DNA from: Phlebiopsis flavidoalba
Taxonomy: Eukaryota > Basidiomycota > Agaricomycetes > Polyporales > Phanerochaetaceae
Direction: 5' to 3'
Length of the DNA stretch: 64,000 bases
NCBI GenBank assembly: GCA_035772785.1
Contig: JAOCPU010000006.1
Coordinates: 186,001-250,000, forward strand
Shown here: piece after piece, positions 10,874 to 24,268 of the stretch
Layout: every line of letters starts with the position of its first letter
How positions within the stretch are numbered: the first letter of the stretch is position 1
Program-made: the position numbers and the translations under genes
The notes under the pieces: generated by a model
Told to the model about the DNA's origin: nothing
Databases searched by the model: none
The model's input: the letters and a program-made list of their open reading frames with translations, nothing else

Positions 10874-13800
10874 ATGACCATCGAAGAACCCAGATTACGC
10901 GTTCGCATCAATCAAATTGACTATACCGTCGAACCTGCCGGCCCTCTCGACAATACAAACGCTGTCCAAGGTTCCAATCATCCGTATCTATGGCGAGTCC
11001 TCCGTTGGGAAGAAGGCGTGTCTTCATGTACATCAAGTATACCCATATTTTCTTCGTAGAATACCCTGGTCTTATGAATCCGGACGATGGTGAGACACAA
11101 TGTCTCCTGTCCGCACGCAGACTAATCCCCTCCTACAGTGAACTCATATGTAACAAAACTCAGCCATTCCCTCAACCATGCAATTGCTTTATCCCTAAAG
11201 CGAAATCCGAACTCTATCAATTCCCAGTTCGTGCGCGCCGTGGTACTCGTCAAAGGAGTGCACTTTTTATGGCTTTCATGCGTCTTATTCGCCTTTCCTC
11301 AAAGATTCACATCGCCGATCCAGCCCTGGTCAACCGAGCTGTGACGCTCATGCGCTCAGGAACGGTTATGAAGACGCGCTTCTTGATATACGAGAGTCAT
11401 TTGAACTTCGTGCTGCAGTTTCTGAGTGATTTCGGTTTGTATGGCTGTGGCTGGATAGACTTGTCTGAAGTCTGGAACGTGGCAAAGACGAGGACGAAGG
11501 CCAAGACATCTCCGCGACTATCTTCTCTACTCTGCCGAGTCCGTACTATCGGCAAACGCGTATGCCTCTGGAGATCGACGTAGCAGCATACCAGATACTC
11601 AGCCGACATCGCCTATCCCCTCGGAACGTCAATCGAACAAGCTTACTATACCTGCTCCGCCGTTGCCGGATGAACCAGTCGTTCTTAGTGTCCGTGAGCT
11701 CTGGGAAGATGAACGAAGGCGCAGGGCAGAACGTGGATTGTCGCCAACCCCTCGGTGCCAAAGGATCCTAGCGAAAAATCGAGGGGAACCGGTGGAGGAT
11801 GGAGTGCGGAGGCTCGATGGTGGGAGGAGCTCCGTAAGAAGATCGAAGCGGAAAAGAGAAACGGCAGTCCCCCGACGACAAGACGAGGCCACTTGGGAAG
11901 AGTGGGTTATGACAACCTTTGAGAGTGTAGAAGCTCTATGGGATGATGCGTGGAGAACATGGAAGCCAAAGCAGCGCAATGCAGAAGATAATCCGTATTA
12001 AGTCCCCACAAATGATCACCTGAGCCAGTTGTCTAGCCAAAAGTCTCCTGAAGATGGATTGGACGTCGACGAGGCTATGTTTATCAAGTCAAGAACTTAG
12101 CGTTCTCATCGAACAGGAAGAACAAGAATGGGTACGTAAGGCAGATGAGCTTGCTCAGGACGAACAGGCTGCAGAGGCCGTATGCCGTGCCGCCCGAAGA
12201 GGGGCCACCCCCAGAGGAGGAGGATTACGGAGAGGATACTCCTACCAAGGACACAGAGCGCAAATGACCGGTACGCCCAGTGCACAATCTCGCAATGCGA
12301 TTCTGAAGAAATCATTAGTGAAAATCAATCCGCGTCGCTCATGGAGGGTACACCGACCAAGCCCGCAGTGACACGAGATGGAAATATGTTCCAGAGAGTG
12401 CATGGGTAGAACCTTCCTGTGTAAGTGCGGACGACGATGCGAGCGGTACATGACCTTCATTGATCTACAACAGGGACGACTCAAACACAGATGGTAATGA
12501 CGGTAAATCATATGGATCGTGAGTAAACTTGCACAGATAAAAATAATCCAAAGATTAAGCAAGAAGCAACAGTTTTATCCCACGGAGTCCAATATTACGT
12601 GCTGCGTCTATGCCTCTCCTGGATCTGTCCTCGGAAAACCCTTTCATAGACGACGACACAGTGCGCGATACTACTAAGTACGTTGTGATACTTGTCCAGT
12701 GATTGGGATAAATTTTCAATCTTCTCAGGGATTTTGCCGCCGAATTTCCTCTCGTGACGCCTGGCTCTGTACTTGAGTTAAAAACGTAATCAACAAGACG
12801 AACAAGACCAAACAGCTTCGCCAAGTAATCCCCTCTGAGCTCTTCTTCGATATCCCCGAAACTCCCAAGAGGAAACGACGCAAGCTTGAGTTCGCGGATA
12901 CTGCGACCCCTCGTGCATCCTCTCCCCCATCCCGACAGTTGCCAAAGGAACGCCGTTCCCCGCGGCTTAGTCAACGTCTATCCCAGAAGACTCGGACATA
13001 TGTATACCAACGTCAACCCCCCTCCACATTAGGGCTTCTTGCTAACCTTGACGTTCACGGAATACCTGGCAAGGTGTATCAAAACCCTTACTACGCGAAC
13101 GAAGAGGACGCCCCAGAACATCCGCGTGAATATGCAGGCTTACTGTATAGTCTAAAGGTGGTACTGGTATAGGTGTGCTGGAAGAGTGGGGTAGGCCACG
13201 AACATGACAATAAAAACAGTCTCGAAGCCGACACTTCAGGTATCTATGGCTGGGAATATGGGGCAACACCTCCGAGCGTCAAATACACCAAAGTTTGGTT
13301 AGCACGAAATCCCAAAGTAGATATCCAACGTTCAAGGCAGGCAGCGTCTCAGGTATGCAATCTTCACCATTCCCGGTTGACACTGCTGACGATCTCGAAG
13401 ATAGTGGGGCCTACTCAAGTTTACACGCATGGTGCGAAACCCACACCTCCGTCTAGAAATGCTGCCCGAAGTCAAGGGGGGGATGACGGCACTGTCTCTG
13501 GAGGGTCTTTGGTATGTCGTATTGACCGAGTGTCATGTTGTTCCACATCATTCATATCGACCGTCTCAAGCTCCATCGAGGACAAAGAAGCTACCTGATC
13601 CTGGATTGGATGACATCGTCACAGTATTCTATGCTCATTATGACTCTAACGTCCTCCGTGCTGATCATAGTATTTTCGTTTCGGTGTGACACGGGTATCA
13701 TAGTGGTTGAGAACGACCAATTGAACCCCCAGCGCCTCAGAGATTGGACATTCGAAACAGCGTCGGGAGAATTGGACCTCATAAATCGGATCGTCGACAT

Positions 13801-16800
13801 AGTTCAAGACTTTGACCCGGATATCATCGTCGGTTGGGACGTTCAGACAGCATCCTGGGGGATATCTAGCGGCAAGAGCCAATACCTACGGTAATAATAA
13901 CTCTCGTCACAGACGGGACCTTTATTGATACATTTACACTTCAGGCCTGGATCTAGGGGAGCAGATATCTCGCGCACCTGGTCGTGCGCGGACCAATCAA
14001 ATTGACCAGTGGGGTGAACGGACCACTTCAACTTTTCGGGTCATCGGTCGCCACGTACTCAATCTATGGAGGATATTCCGGTCCGAACTGAGCCTTAGTA
14101 GCTATTCGTTCGAGAATGCTGTCTATCACGTTTTTACGACGGCGGTGAGTCTGCCGCGTTCTTGTATAAATAGCCGTCGCTGACACAGCGGTACCTGGCA
14201 AGTACACAACCGCGTTTATTTGCCGATGGCAGTCTCCGAGTGGTATCACAGCACTACTCCGGAGCATACTTCTCGCCTGTTGAGGTATTACATGGATAGG
14301 ACTACATTGTCGCTGAGATGGTGGAGGTTATCAGAGTTAATCATCAAGAACTCGTAGGTGTCATTCGCTCAAGTAATTGGCCACCATCTAACGTCAGTCG
14401 GTAGTGAATTTGCCCGCCGCGTATTTGTGTGTCGATTTCTTCCTCGGTCATAAGTCGTGGGATCACAATTCAAAGTAGAGTCCCCCTTCATGTTCCGCAT
14501 CGCGAAACCTGAGAGTTACGTGCTCCTTTCACCAAGTAGAGCCAAAGACGTACGTTCATCGCAGAATTTGCGAGGACCATATTTTGCTGACATGACCTAT
14601 GACTACAGTTGGAAAACAAAATGCTGCGGAGTGCAATGCCGCTGATCATGGAGCCCTTGTCCTGCATTCTACAGCAGTCCCCTGGTTGTCCTCGACGCTT
14701 TCAGTCGCTTTATCCGTCGGTCATGATTGCCTACAATTATTGCTACTCCACCCTGCCTTGGACGCGTAGTCAACTTCAAGGGCCAAAACAAGTTTGGCGT
14801 TACACACTTGGAACATCCGCCGGGTCTCTTGTACACTCTCAAAGATTACATCAACAGTAAGCGTCCCATTTTTCAACTTGTCCACACTTCATGACGCGCC
14901 CTCTTAGTATCACCTAACGGAATGGTATTTGTTAAGCCCGCTGTACGCAAAGGGCTGTTGGGTAGGATTTTGACAGAGCTACTGGACACTCGTGTTCATG
15001 GTCAAACAAGCGATGAAGGCAGTCCAAGAATGACAAGGCAAGTCGCCGCAGCCAGATTTGGACATACTACTTACCGATAGTGTATTAGGCAGGCCCTGTC
15101 TCGCTGGTACTGGAGGCGAGGCAGGCTGTCGCTCAAGTTTATTATCGCGAACGTCACATACGGTTATACCTGGCGCTACTTTCTCTGGGCGAATGCCTGC
15201 CGTCGAGATTGCAGATGCTATCGTCCAAACAGGCCGAGAAACCTTGGAGAAGGTATGTAGCCATGGTATGATTCCCCCCCCTCATGACTCATGGTCCCAA
15301 TAGGCCATCCGGATGATTGACGCTAGCCAAGATGGGGTGCCAAGTTGTCTATGGGGATACAGACTCGTTGTTCATATATCTACGCGGGAAGACCAAGGAA
15401 CAGGCTTTCAGGATTGGGCATGACATAGCAGATACCGTGACGGCATGAATCCAGCACCTATCAAACTGAAGTTCGAGAAAGTACGCATCTGCAACGTCGC
15501 CATTTGATGTGCGCTTACCAAATGGCTCATAACAGGTTTATCTACCTTGTGTCTTGATGGCCAAGAAACGCTACGTTTTGGTTTCAAGTACGAGAATCCG
15601 GATGATCAGGAGCCTGTATTTGACGCCAAGGGTATTGAAACGGTCAGAAGGGATGGGGTACCCGCACAGCAAAAGATGACTGAGACAAGCCTGAAGTGAG
15701 CCCCCTCACTTCCCCGCTTGCCATCTATTAAACTGTTGGTCCCAGGATCTTGTTTCGAACCCAAGATCTAAGTCAGGTCAAGGATTATTGTTGTACAGCG
15801 TGGACCCAAATCCTGGAAAATCATATTTCCCCGCAAGACTTCATATTCGCACAAAGAAGTTCGACTGGGGACATACAGGCATGCAATCATGGATGTTGTT
15901 TCAGACATATGTCTGACTAAAAATTTGCTACAGCAACGACGCCCCTCCACCTCCTGGCGTGGCCGTGGCTACCCGCCGAATGGTAGACGATCCAAACGAC
16001 GAGCCTCAATATGGTGATCGTATACCATACATCATTGTTAGAAGCGATCCTGGGAATGCGACTGGTCGACCGCGCAGTACCGCCGGAAGTACTCCTCAAT
16101 GACAAGTACGTCCATTGTTTCTGCGCAGCGACCCCTGGCTGACCTCTTTATAGTCACAAGCGAATCGATGCCACATACTACATCTCGAAAGTGCTTATCC
16201 CGCCCTTGGAGCGGATTTTCAACTTGGTCGGCGCGGATGTACGTAGTTGGTACGATGAGATGCCCCGAGCGCTGCTCGCGGACGAGCCGGACCCTGTGAC
16301 GATGACACCTCGAAAGAAAGCTAAGCAGGCAGCGCTCGTCAGTCGGTTCAAGATAGACGAACATTTTTTTTGAGCTCGAGATGCCCTGACTTGCGGGGCT
16401 CCGACGGAAGAAGAAGCCGGTACGTGGTATCGCCAGACTACACATGCTCTTGTATTTGACATTTTCCCCAGTCATCTGTGACGTATGCTGCTTTCAGCCA
16501 CAAGAGACTATCAGCACGCTCCTATCGCGAGTGCACCGGACTGAGAAAAGGCTGCAAAACGTTCACAGTATCTGTGCGTCGTGTTCTACCCTCCCATCTA
16601 ACGAGCCAGTTCGCTGCGAGTCGCTGGACTGTTCCTGGCTGTATGAGCGGAAGAAACTGGAGAAAAAGGCAGAGAGACTGAGCGCCATACACGAGTTGGT
16701 GGAAGAGTTGGTCCGGTTCCATATGGAGGATCGGACGGAAGGCGACTCTGAGGTAACATGGTTACATTGTAGAACTCTTATTGGACATGTACTGATTACA

Positions 16801-16891
16801 ACCCCTTTAGGAACGCATCTTAGTAGAACCCGATGATGAGAACGACCTCTCCGTCCTCGGACACACACTCAGGATGACAGCTGCTCTTTGA
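10874..16891 (+). CDS. REV3: DNA polymerase zeta catalytic subunit (translesion synthesis)
   Basis: Family-B polymerase that extends mismatched or damaged primer ends, working with Rev7. The N-terminus reads RLRVRINQIDYTVE, KKACVHVHQVYPYFFVEYPG, LSHSLNHAIALSLKRNP and RFLIYESHLNFVLQFL, the Rev3 pattern. The inactive exonuclease region has DPDIIVGWDVQTASWG. Polymerase motif A (SLYPSVMIAYNYCYST) lies at about 14691-14755, motif B (ANVTYGYT) near 15145-15175, and motif C (YGDTDS) at 15350-15367. Near the end are Cys pairs of the CysA/CysB region (TCGAPTEEE; SICASCSTLPSNEPVRC; LDCSWLYERKK). A last exon gives the stop at 16889-16891. Frame breaks are frequent, including one just before motif A. About 6 kb with many short introns is normal for fungal REV3. 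Confidence 0.93.
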
Positions 16892-18243
16892 TAAGAGCTA
16901 TGGTCTTCTGCTCCATACCGTCGAAGATACTTAAAGCATCAGCCAGCTTCCGTGTTGCTTCAACGTCTTCGGCGATGGCATCTTTCAGACGTTGGGCGTC
17001 ATTGGGCCAACCAGTCTGTCTCCAATACTGCGCCAAAACGACTTCCAGGCTTGTTGGTAGGAATATATACGAGACTATACTGACCTTCCTTGGATGTACT
17101 GGACCCCACGGCTCGCGCGGGGATGTCGGCGCTCGGCTCTGCGGCCAGTTTATCGAGGATTGGAGGGGAGATGTGTGAGGTGGTTAGGGCGTAGAGATAT
17201 AAGTGCTAGAGTGCTCTGACGAAGCATAGTCAGTGGTTGGCCACACACAGCGTCAGGTCTGTACTTCGTCTAGGTCGGTCACTATACTTCGGAGAGCATC
17301 AGTATGTGGCCGGTTGGTCTGGATGGTCTCATTTACTACTCACCTAGCGGGCATCACTAGTGTTTTTAGAACCTATCGCCTTATACGCTTCCACAATGCC
17401 CCCGATAATTGAAATCACGGGGTGCTCGCCGAATGTATCTTCATATGCCTTCCACGTCGACGGCTCAAAATGCACGCGCAACTCTGTCCGTAAAGAGTCA
17501 GCGTCAGCATTGGCATGGACCCTAAGGGGTGGTAAGGCGCCACTATGTCTCTCACTGACCATTGAAGTAAGGTGCTATATAGGTGCATGCAGCTTGATGA
17601 GCCGCCAACGCTTGTGGAAGATTGAATAAACATGTCGCCAACGTGTGAATACCGGCTTCCTGAAGCTTTTGGCATGCTATAATGGACTCAGGGGTGGAAG
17701 GTATCTTGATAGCTACGCGTGATCTACGAGAGGGCGACTCTGTCACGCAGTCTTCCGCGTGAAAGCCAGCCAAGCAACGCACCTGGGAATTCCTTCTTCC
17801 TCAAAGAGTTTAACAATCCGCTGTGCCTGATTAATTGTCCTGTCTACGTCATATGCCGCCGATGGAGAAGTCTGAACGAGGACTCGTCCAGAGAGATACG
17901 GTATGACACGCAGGGCCAGCAGAACGGACTTGTAGCATGAAACGAGGCGAAAATCAAACCTACTGTTGATTAAGAATAGATTCACGTACATACCAGTATG
18001 TCTAATGCGTCTGCGATCTGTCGCTCAGGATCAGCGGATCCTTTCTTTGCTCGCTCGCATGCAACCTTCAAAGTCTCCGTCTGAATCTAGCTTTGCAACC
18101 TCAGAATAGACGATCGCCTGGTTAGAAGTCATGTCGCGGAATTTGACAGCCTCCGTGGTATGGCGAGCCGCAACGGCAGGGTCCATCGAGTCCACATCGA
18201 CGGACAGGATATCACGAACATAGGAGAGTAGGGTGGCTGGCAT
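16869..18243 (-). CDS. Transaldolase family enzyme
   Basis: Class I aldolase-type enzyme of the non-oxidative pentose phosphate pathway, which moves a three-carbon dihydroxyacetone unit between sugar phosphates. It starts MPATLLSYVRDILSVDVDSM at 18243. It continues with TTEAVKFRDMTSNQAIVYSE, then SPSAAYDVDRTINQAQRIVK. The Schiff-base lysine strand is VAIKIPST, followed by AGIHTLATCLFN. The C-terminal part contains VHFEPSTWKAYEDTFGEHPV and ends EQKTIALIKEQLSS with stop at 16869-16871. Several introns of 50-100 bp separate these blocks. It resembles fungal transaldolase-like paralogues, so the exact substrate is not certain. Its end overlaps the convergent REV3 coding end by 23 bp. Confidence 0.88.
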
Positions 18244-19170
18244 GCTAGTGAGGAGCAGGACTCGGAGGTGTATACAGAAATGTGGGGAAAGCTGGGGTAG
18301 TGTTCCTGAAGATCAGTGGATGTATTTCTGCTACGGGGATGATGAGTTGATAACAGCCTGAAGGTATTTGTAGTGTGTGCCTCGAGGCAAATCACACTGT
18401 CCCAAAACAGAGACCGGTCTAGTGCCCTGAACTACGATACCTGCCTAATTGGGACGTGTATTGCCCACCCTGCCAGCGACCTCTCAGGCGCTTAAAGGTT
18501 CTCCGGCAACCGTGACCACCTGGACTGGCAGAAACCCCACCAGAGATTGCGTGCAATATGCTCGCTGTCAATAAATCAGGGACGTATTCCCATATTCACT
18601 TTGTGATTCTAGATTTTGAGTTGATGCGAAGTTTAAAAAAAAGCGACTGGAAATGCTTTTCATTGAACAACTCTTTGCCAGCAGCTGTTATGCGTATGCA
18701 TTCTGATTGGGAGAATGTAATACGCTCAGACAGATAGTTTCAAGGTTCATCTGAGTCCGAGACACCTATTCAAGCCTCATGGCGTCCCGAGAACGACAGG
18801 CATCTTAGATACCCGAGAATGGTCTCCTGATATAAGCTGAGTGCACCAACGGATTCATGCGGACTGTGGCTAACTATAGCAAATAGGAGTCTAATAGACA
18901 GCAGAGCTCGGACAAAAGTGGACAAACGATGGGAGGGAGTAGCGGAGTCGCAACGTGGTGGGTCCGCGAGAATGGTACGTCATAGCAGGAACTGATCTAT
19001 TGCGTCGGCGCCCAGAGAGAATCACCCCACATGAAGCCTGACATAATCCCAGCGGAGATTTCTGCGGAAATGGCGGCAGGGGTCTGGTTCTGATCCACGA
19101 TGCACGCCCGCGCTCGGTCCAGTTTTCTTTTTCATCCACACCACAACACCCACTTCCAAACGAGCTACCC
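18244..19170. other. Divergent promoter region between transaldolase and OGT genes
   Basis: About 0.9 kb, AT-rich near 18560-18680. A minus-strand frame at 18891-19262 overlaps the start of the OGT gene and has no recognisable content. No gene is supported. Confidence 0.5.
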
Positions 19171-22100
19171 ATGTCGAGCCATGTCTTGCGAGAATTCCTC
19201 CATCCCTCGCGTTCGCCTATCAATCCTAACCCGAACCTGATACTCGTCCACTCACACAACACACCATCGGCTGTCCCACAGTTTCGACCCCCTCCCTCCT
19301 CCCACCCAGAATCCGCCCATGTCTTTGTAGGAGGGACGCGTTGAATCCCCGCCCGACAATGTCTAGAACACTCTACGTCATCCGCAGAAGGCTCACAGCC
19401 TACCCACGGTGAGGTATCTGTAGTGTGTGACCTTCGTACGTTATTGACTTGTTAGTCATTCAGATCTTAGCGTAGGGCCCGTCAGTACCGTCCCTCCTGG
19501 AATTGACGCGGCAAGCTCCAAGCGCAAATACTCAAACCTCGCCCAGTCTCACGACAATACTAATCCGTGGGTCTAGCAGCCTCAGCCGAGACGCCCTGCT
19601 AGCATATGCGCATCATCTGTACAGCAATCAAGGCCGAACAATCCCTGGATTGACATCTGTCCCTTTATTCAAACGCTTTGCCTACTCACACCTCTCCGGA
19701 ACACGTCTACAGGCTTCGACTTCTTCCCCTCCTCACAACCCTGCGCTCCCTCCATCCCAATGATCTTGCGATCTTACTCTTACTCTCATGCACTATTATG
19801 CGCTCGGTGAATTTGATACCTGCCTTAGAATAAGTCAAGATATGCTACGCATCAATCCCGACTATGTGAGGCACAATGCACGCCTACTTATAAATTGCTC
19901 ACGTCGGTTTCAGGCAGAGGCAATGAACAATATAGGTACCACTATGTCGGTCCTTGGACGCAATGATCAAGCCTACGAGTATTGGTGGAAAGCTATCCAG
20001 CTGCAGCCTACATATTGGGATGCAATCGTACGTTCACTTCTTCATCTAGACTCCGACAAAGTTTACTGTTTCGCAGGATAATCTCCTCGGCTTTCTCTTC
20101 ACTCTAGCACATAAGGCAATCGACGCGAACCAAAGGTCAATACTGTACGCCAGAGCTCAAGATGTGTGTACACTTGTACGGCTCAAGGTTCTAGACGGAA
20201 ACGGCCGACTACTCTTGCCCGTAGCTACTCAAGATTTACCCAGGCTCCAGAAGGTTCTCTTGACGAGCGGTACTATCCTTGCCATGCATCCTCATTGGCA
20301 ACGTCTGCTGTAACAACATACTTTCAAGCCATAGAGCTTGTACTTTCACCTCTAGTCGAATCCTCGCCTGGTACAAGGCCTACAACCCGAGATCTAATCT
20401 TAGCCAGTTTCCTCGCAATGTACCTATTGCAGGCCGCCCGACGCCGATCACCTCCCGTAGGGCTTTCGCGCAGTCTCGGTCTTCCAGATGACATTTCTTG
20501 CTCCTTCTTGCTAAGACTCGGAACTTGATTTGTTCGGCACTGTCCGAAACTCGGGCGACAGGATGCTACACGAGATCCTTCGGCTAGGAGGGGGGCGCCC
20601 TGCCTTTCATGCTTTTAGCTCCTGAACAAGCAGTACGCTTGCTGTCTGTGCTACTCCCATCCTCAGCCGGCGTGCTCACCGGCAATCTGCATGCAAGACG
20701 AAGACGGTCGGTTGCATCCCCCAGCAGAAGCCAAAGGCCAAGACGTCAATGTCATGACTGGCACCATCATGCTTGCCCTGGCCAAGAGATATCAGGAACT
20801 TTCGTCCAATCAAGTAGTCATCCCGGGCTTCGATGGCACTCTGAATGTCAATCACTCTTTGTCAATTCTGTTCTACTACCTAGCGCTCGCTCTCGCCCCC
20901 TCACCTTCCACTTATAACAACATGGGCATTGTTCTATCCACGATCTCTTCCACATCTCCTTACACAGACCCACGAGGAGAACAACTCATAATATCTGGAA
21001 CTTCCCTCGCACGATTATACTACACATCGGGACTGGAACTAGACCCAAACCATCCACACTTGCTCACTAATCTGGGGTCCCCTGCATAAAGATCAAGGTG
21101 ATTTGGACGAAGCGATAAAGTATAGTTCATACGCCTCGAAGAGAAGCTAGGCAGGACTAACTCAACTCCGCTCAGACTCTACTCAAAAGCGCTTGCTATC
21201 AAGCCTGACTTCGATGTAGCGCTGGCAAACATGGGTAATGCCGTCAAGGATACGGTGCGGTTTCTCTCAGCGTTGATCGTTCAAGGCAAGCTCATTCCCA
21301 CTCGTCAGGGTAGGACATGGGAGGCCCTGGACTACTATCGGAAGGCCGTAGAGCTCAACCCGGGACCTCCCTGAGGCAGTCTGTGGGCTTATGAATGCCA
21401 TGTCTTCAGTCTGTGTGACTGGCGGGGTCGCACATGCTACACGGACGAATACGGGGTGGACGAACAAAGGCAACCTCCTGGAACCTACTTCTTCTGAACA
21501 TCTTCCGCGCCCCGGGCTCATGCATCGCATGCTTGAAATTTGCGAGAAACAGCTTGCTTTGGCCTACAGCGAGAACGTTCATGCATTCCGTGCAAGTCGA
21601 TCAATCGACGATTGGCTCCATTATCTGGACGTGGCATTCGGACGGGCGTTTAGAGAGGACGAGTATTCGAGGTGGCAAACTCTCTTCAACCAATTCTACA
21701 GCCCTCTTGATCGCTCCGGCCAGTACATTAACGAGGGAGGCTTCGTAATTCGGCTATGCAACTGGATACATGCCCGTTTACAACGACAGTGGTATGTCAA
21801 GGTGTATGGAAGGATGCTCACGTCCGACTATGAAATCGCCGCGGATGCCAGTCAGCTCAGTGGCAAGTTTATCCGTCCCACTCTTCCGCGTACCATGGCG
21901 CCGCCTGCAGTTCCATCTCTTCTCCCTTTCAATACGGTAAATAGGAAGCCCTCTAGTTGGAAATATACTGACGACCTTGATAGTTCATGTATCCGCTTTC
22001 CGCTCGTATATCTCGTCTCATATCCCACCGAAACGCTCTACGGATATCGTTCACTGCGATGTCGCAGCCTTGGTTGCCCCCGCATGTATACTCACCACTC

Positions 22101-24167
22101 CGCCTCCCGTAGGCGAAGTGTTGAATATTGCCTATGTTAGCAACGACGTGAAGTGAGAGCATAATCTCAAGCGCCACTCGCTCGACGGCTAACTTGATCC
22201 TTACAGCAACCATCCGTTGTCGCACTTGATGCAGTCTGTATTTGGTCTCCATGATCGTACTCGCTTCAGAGTATTCTTGTACACTACCAGCCCCTGGGAT
22301 GGCACGTCGTATCGTCCACGGATTTCCAGTAGTGTCGAGGTATTTGTCGATGCCTCGACATGGTCTAGTGAACAGATCGTCAGACACATACTAGGCCACA
22401 AAATCCACATTTGTGAGTTGAATGCTACCTAGCGAAGTATGTGTTGCTCATCGTACGCAGTGATTAACCTAGGAGGTTACACCAAGGGTGCCCGCAACGA
22501 CGTCTTCGCTGCGAGAGCATGCCCCGTTCAAATCCAGCTGATAGGGTACGCCGGGACCTTGGGAGCAGGTACAAACGCACACCGTCTACATTTCTTCTAC
22601 TTTCCGGATCTGACCTGACGTGCACGCTACATAGGCTGGTGCGATTATTTAGTGAGCGACCCAATCGCATCGCCTCAAGATTTGTGTGGCGCGGAAGTCT
22701 GGCGAAGAAAAAGGGCAGAAGGGACATTCAACGATCCCACGAGGCTTGACTTGGACGCTGATCCAGACCCTGAAGATCCCGGCGAAGAGTGGATTTAGTA
22801 TGTACTCCTTCAGCAAATCATTCCGCTCACGACACTAACAACCTTCGGTAATCAGCTCTGAAAAGATGATATACATGCCAGTGAGCTTTTCACATGAAAT
22901 GCCTAAGAATAGCCTGTGCAACTTATAGTACAGCACACATTTATGGTGACCGATCACAAGCAATCCTTCCGCACTGACGAGGAATTGACACCTGAAGAAC
23001 GTGCCCAAGTACCTGTCGACGTGCTGTGGCGCGACGAGGAAATGCGCCGCCAGGAGATGCGCAAAGCTGTGTTCCCAGACCTATCACAGTGAGCTTGTGC
23101 GTTTTGACCCTTGTTTTCGTTCCGACCGTTGTCTCCAGGGAAGTGGTCATTTTCGCAAACTTCAACCAGGTACGGGAGCAACTTTACATTTATGGCTTCA
23201 AGCTAATGCTTCGTTAGCTGTACAAGGTAATGCGAACCCACTCATCGATTCAGATATTTGAGTATTTATGAGAACGTCCGAGTTGTTTTGTTCAGATTGA
23301 CCCAGTAAGAGTCCAACACCTACGCATATCCGTCGTCCACTTATCGATGTCACAGGGCATTTTCGCTATTTGGCTGCGCATTTTGAACAGGGTCCCCAAC
23401 AGCATCTTGTGGCTGTTACGATTTCCTGCTGCAGGTGAAGAGCACATTATGCGGACCGCAAGAAATTGGGCGGGCGACGCGATTGCTGCAAGAATACACT
23501 TCACAGATGTCGCTACAAGGAAGCTCACATCAACCGCGGCCGCGTAGCTGACTTGTTTCTGGATACCGTCGAGGTTCGTGTCATCTTTGCTAGTGATAGA
23601 GAGCATTTCATGCAACATAGGATTCAGTGCAACGCACACACCATCGCCGGAGCGAGAGTGAGCACATATCAGTTTTGGCATATGTGGAGCGTTCTCTCAT
23701 CATTTACCTAGCATCATTTGGTCTGGAACTCCATTTGTGACGTTCCCAAAACACCGCCACAAGATGTGCTCCAGGGTGGCCGCAAGCATGGCTAACGGCA
23801 CCGGATTCGGTGGAGAGATGGTGGTCTCTAGCTTACAGGAGTACGAAGAGCGGGCAGTCGCTTTGGCTGACAGCATCCAGTACATTCCCGAAACGAATCG
23901 CAGCGGTACGGTGTTGCTGCGAGGCCAAGGCGAACTTCTGAAGTTGCGGCGCAATCTCTTCCTCAATAGAGACCGAATGCCTCTTTTCGACACAATCCGC
24001 TGGACCGCAACATAGAACGAGGTTACAGGGAAGCTTGGAAGCGATGGGTAGAGGGGACCCAATTTGAACTATCGGACGAGTGGGAGGCATGCCAGGGTCC
24101 GGAGAAGGAAAGCGGGTGTATATGGGTACAAGACAGCGACCCCGTAGAGGTAATCCGATACGATTGA
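19171..24167 (+). CDS. O-GlcNAc transferase-like protein (TPR + GT41 catalytic region)
   Basis: Predicted to transfer N-acetylglucosamine (or another sugar) from a nucleotide sugar to Ser/Thr of intracellular proteins. Start is [14 protein letters not shown] at 19171. TPR repeats follow: [55 protein letters not shown] and [10 protein letters not shown]. The catalytic half has [16 protein letters not shown] with the conserved His, [40 protein letters not shown] and [15 protein letters not shown]. It also has [48 protein letters not shown] with the UDP-site Lys, and SRVAASM near the end. Stop is at 24167 unless a further exon is used. Frame breaks are scattered through the TPR half. Yeast lacks this family; many filamentous basidiomycetes have it. 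Confidence 0.92.
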
Positions 24168-24268
24168 CGTCCCTTCGCGCGTTTTCTGTCTCAGAACAGA
24201 CCCCTAAGGTCTTGGGCTCGTATTACAGCAACGATCGTATGTTGTTTCTGAGACAACTATTGAATAAA

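Noticed and set aside
18891..19262. Minus-strand 123-codon frame
   Set aside because: It overlaps the start of the OGT gene and has no recognisable content; it is most likely a shadow frame.
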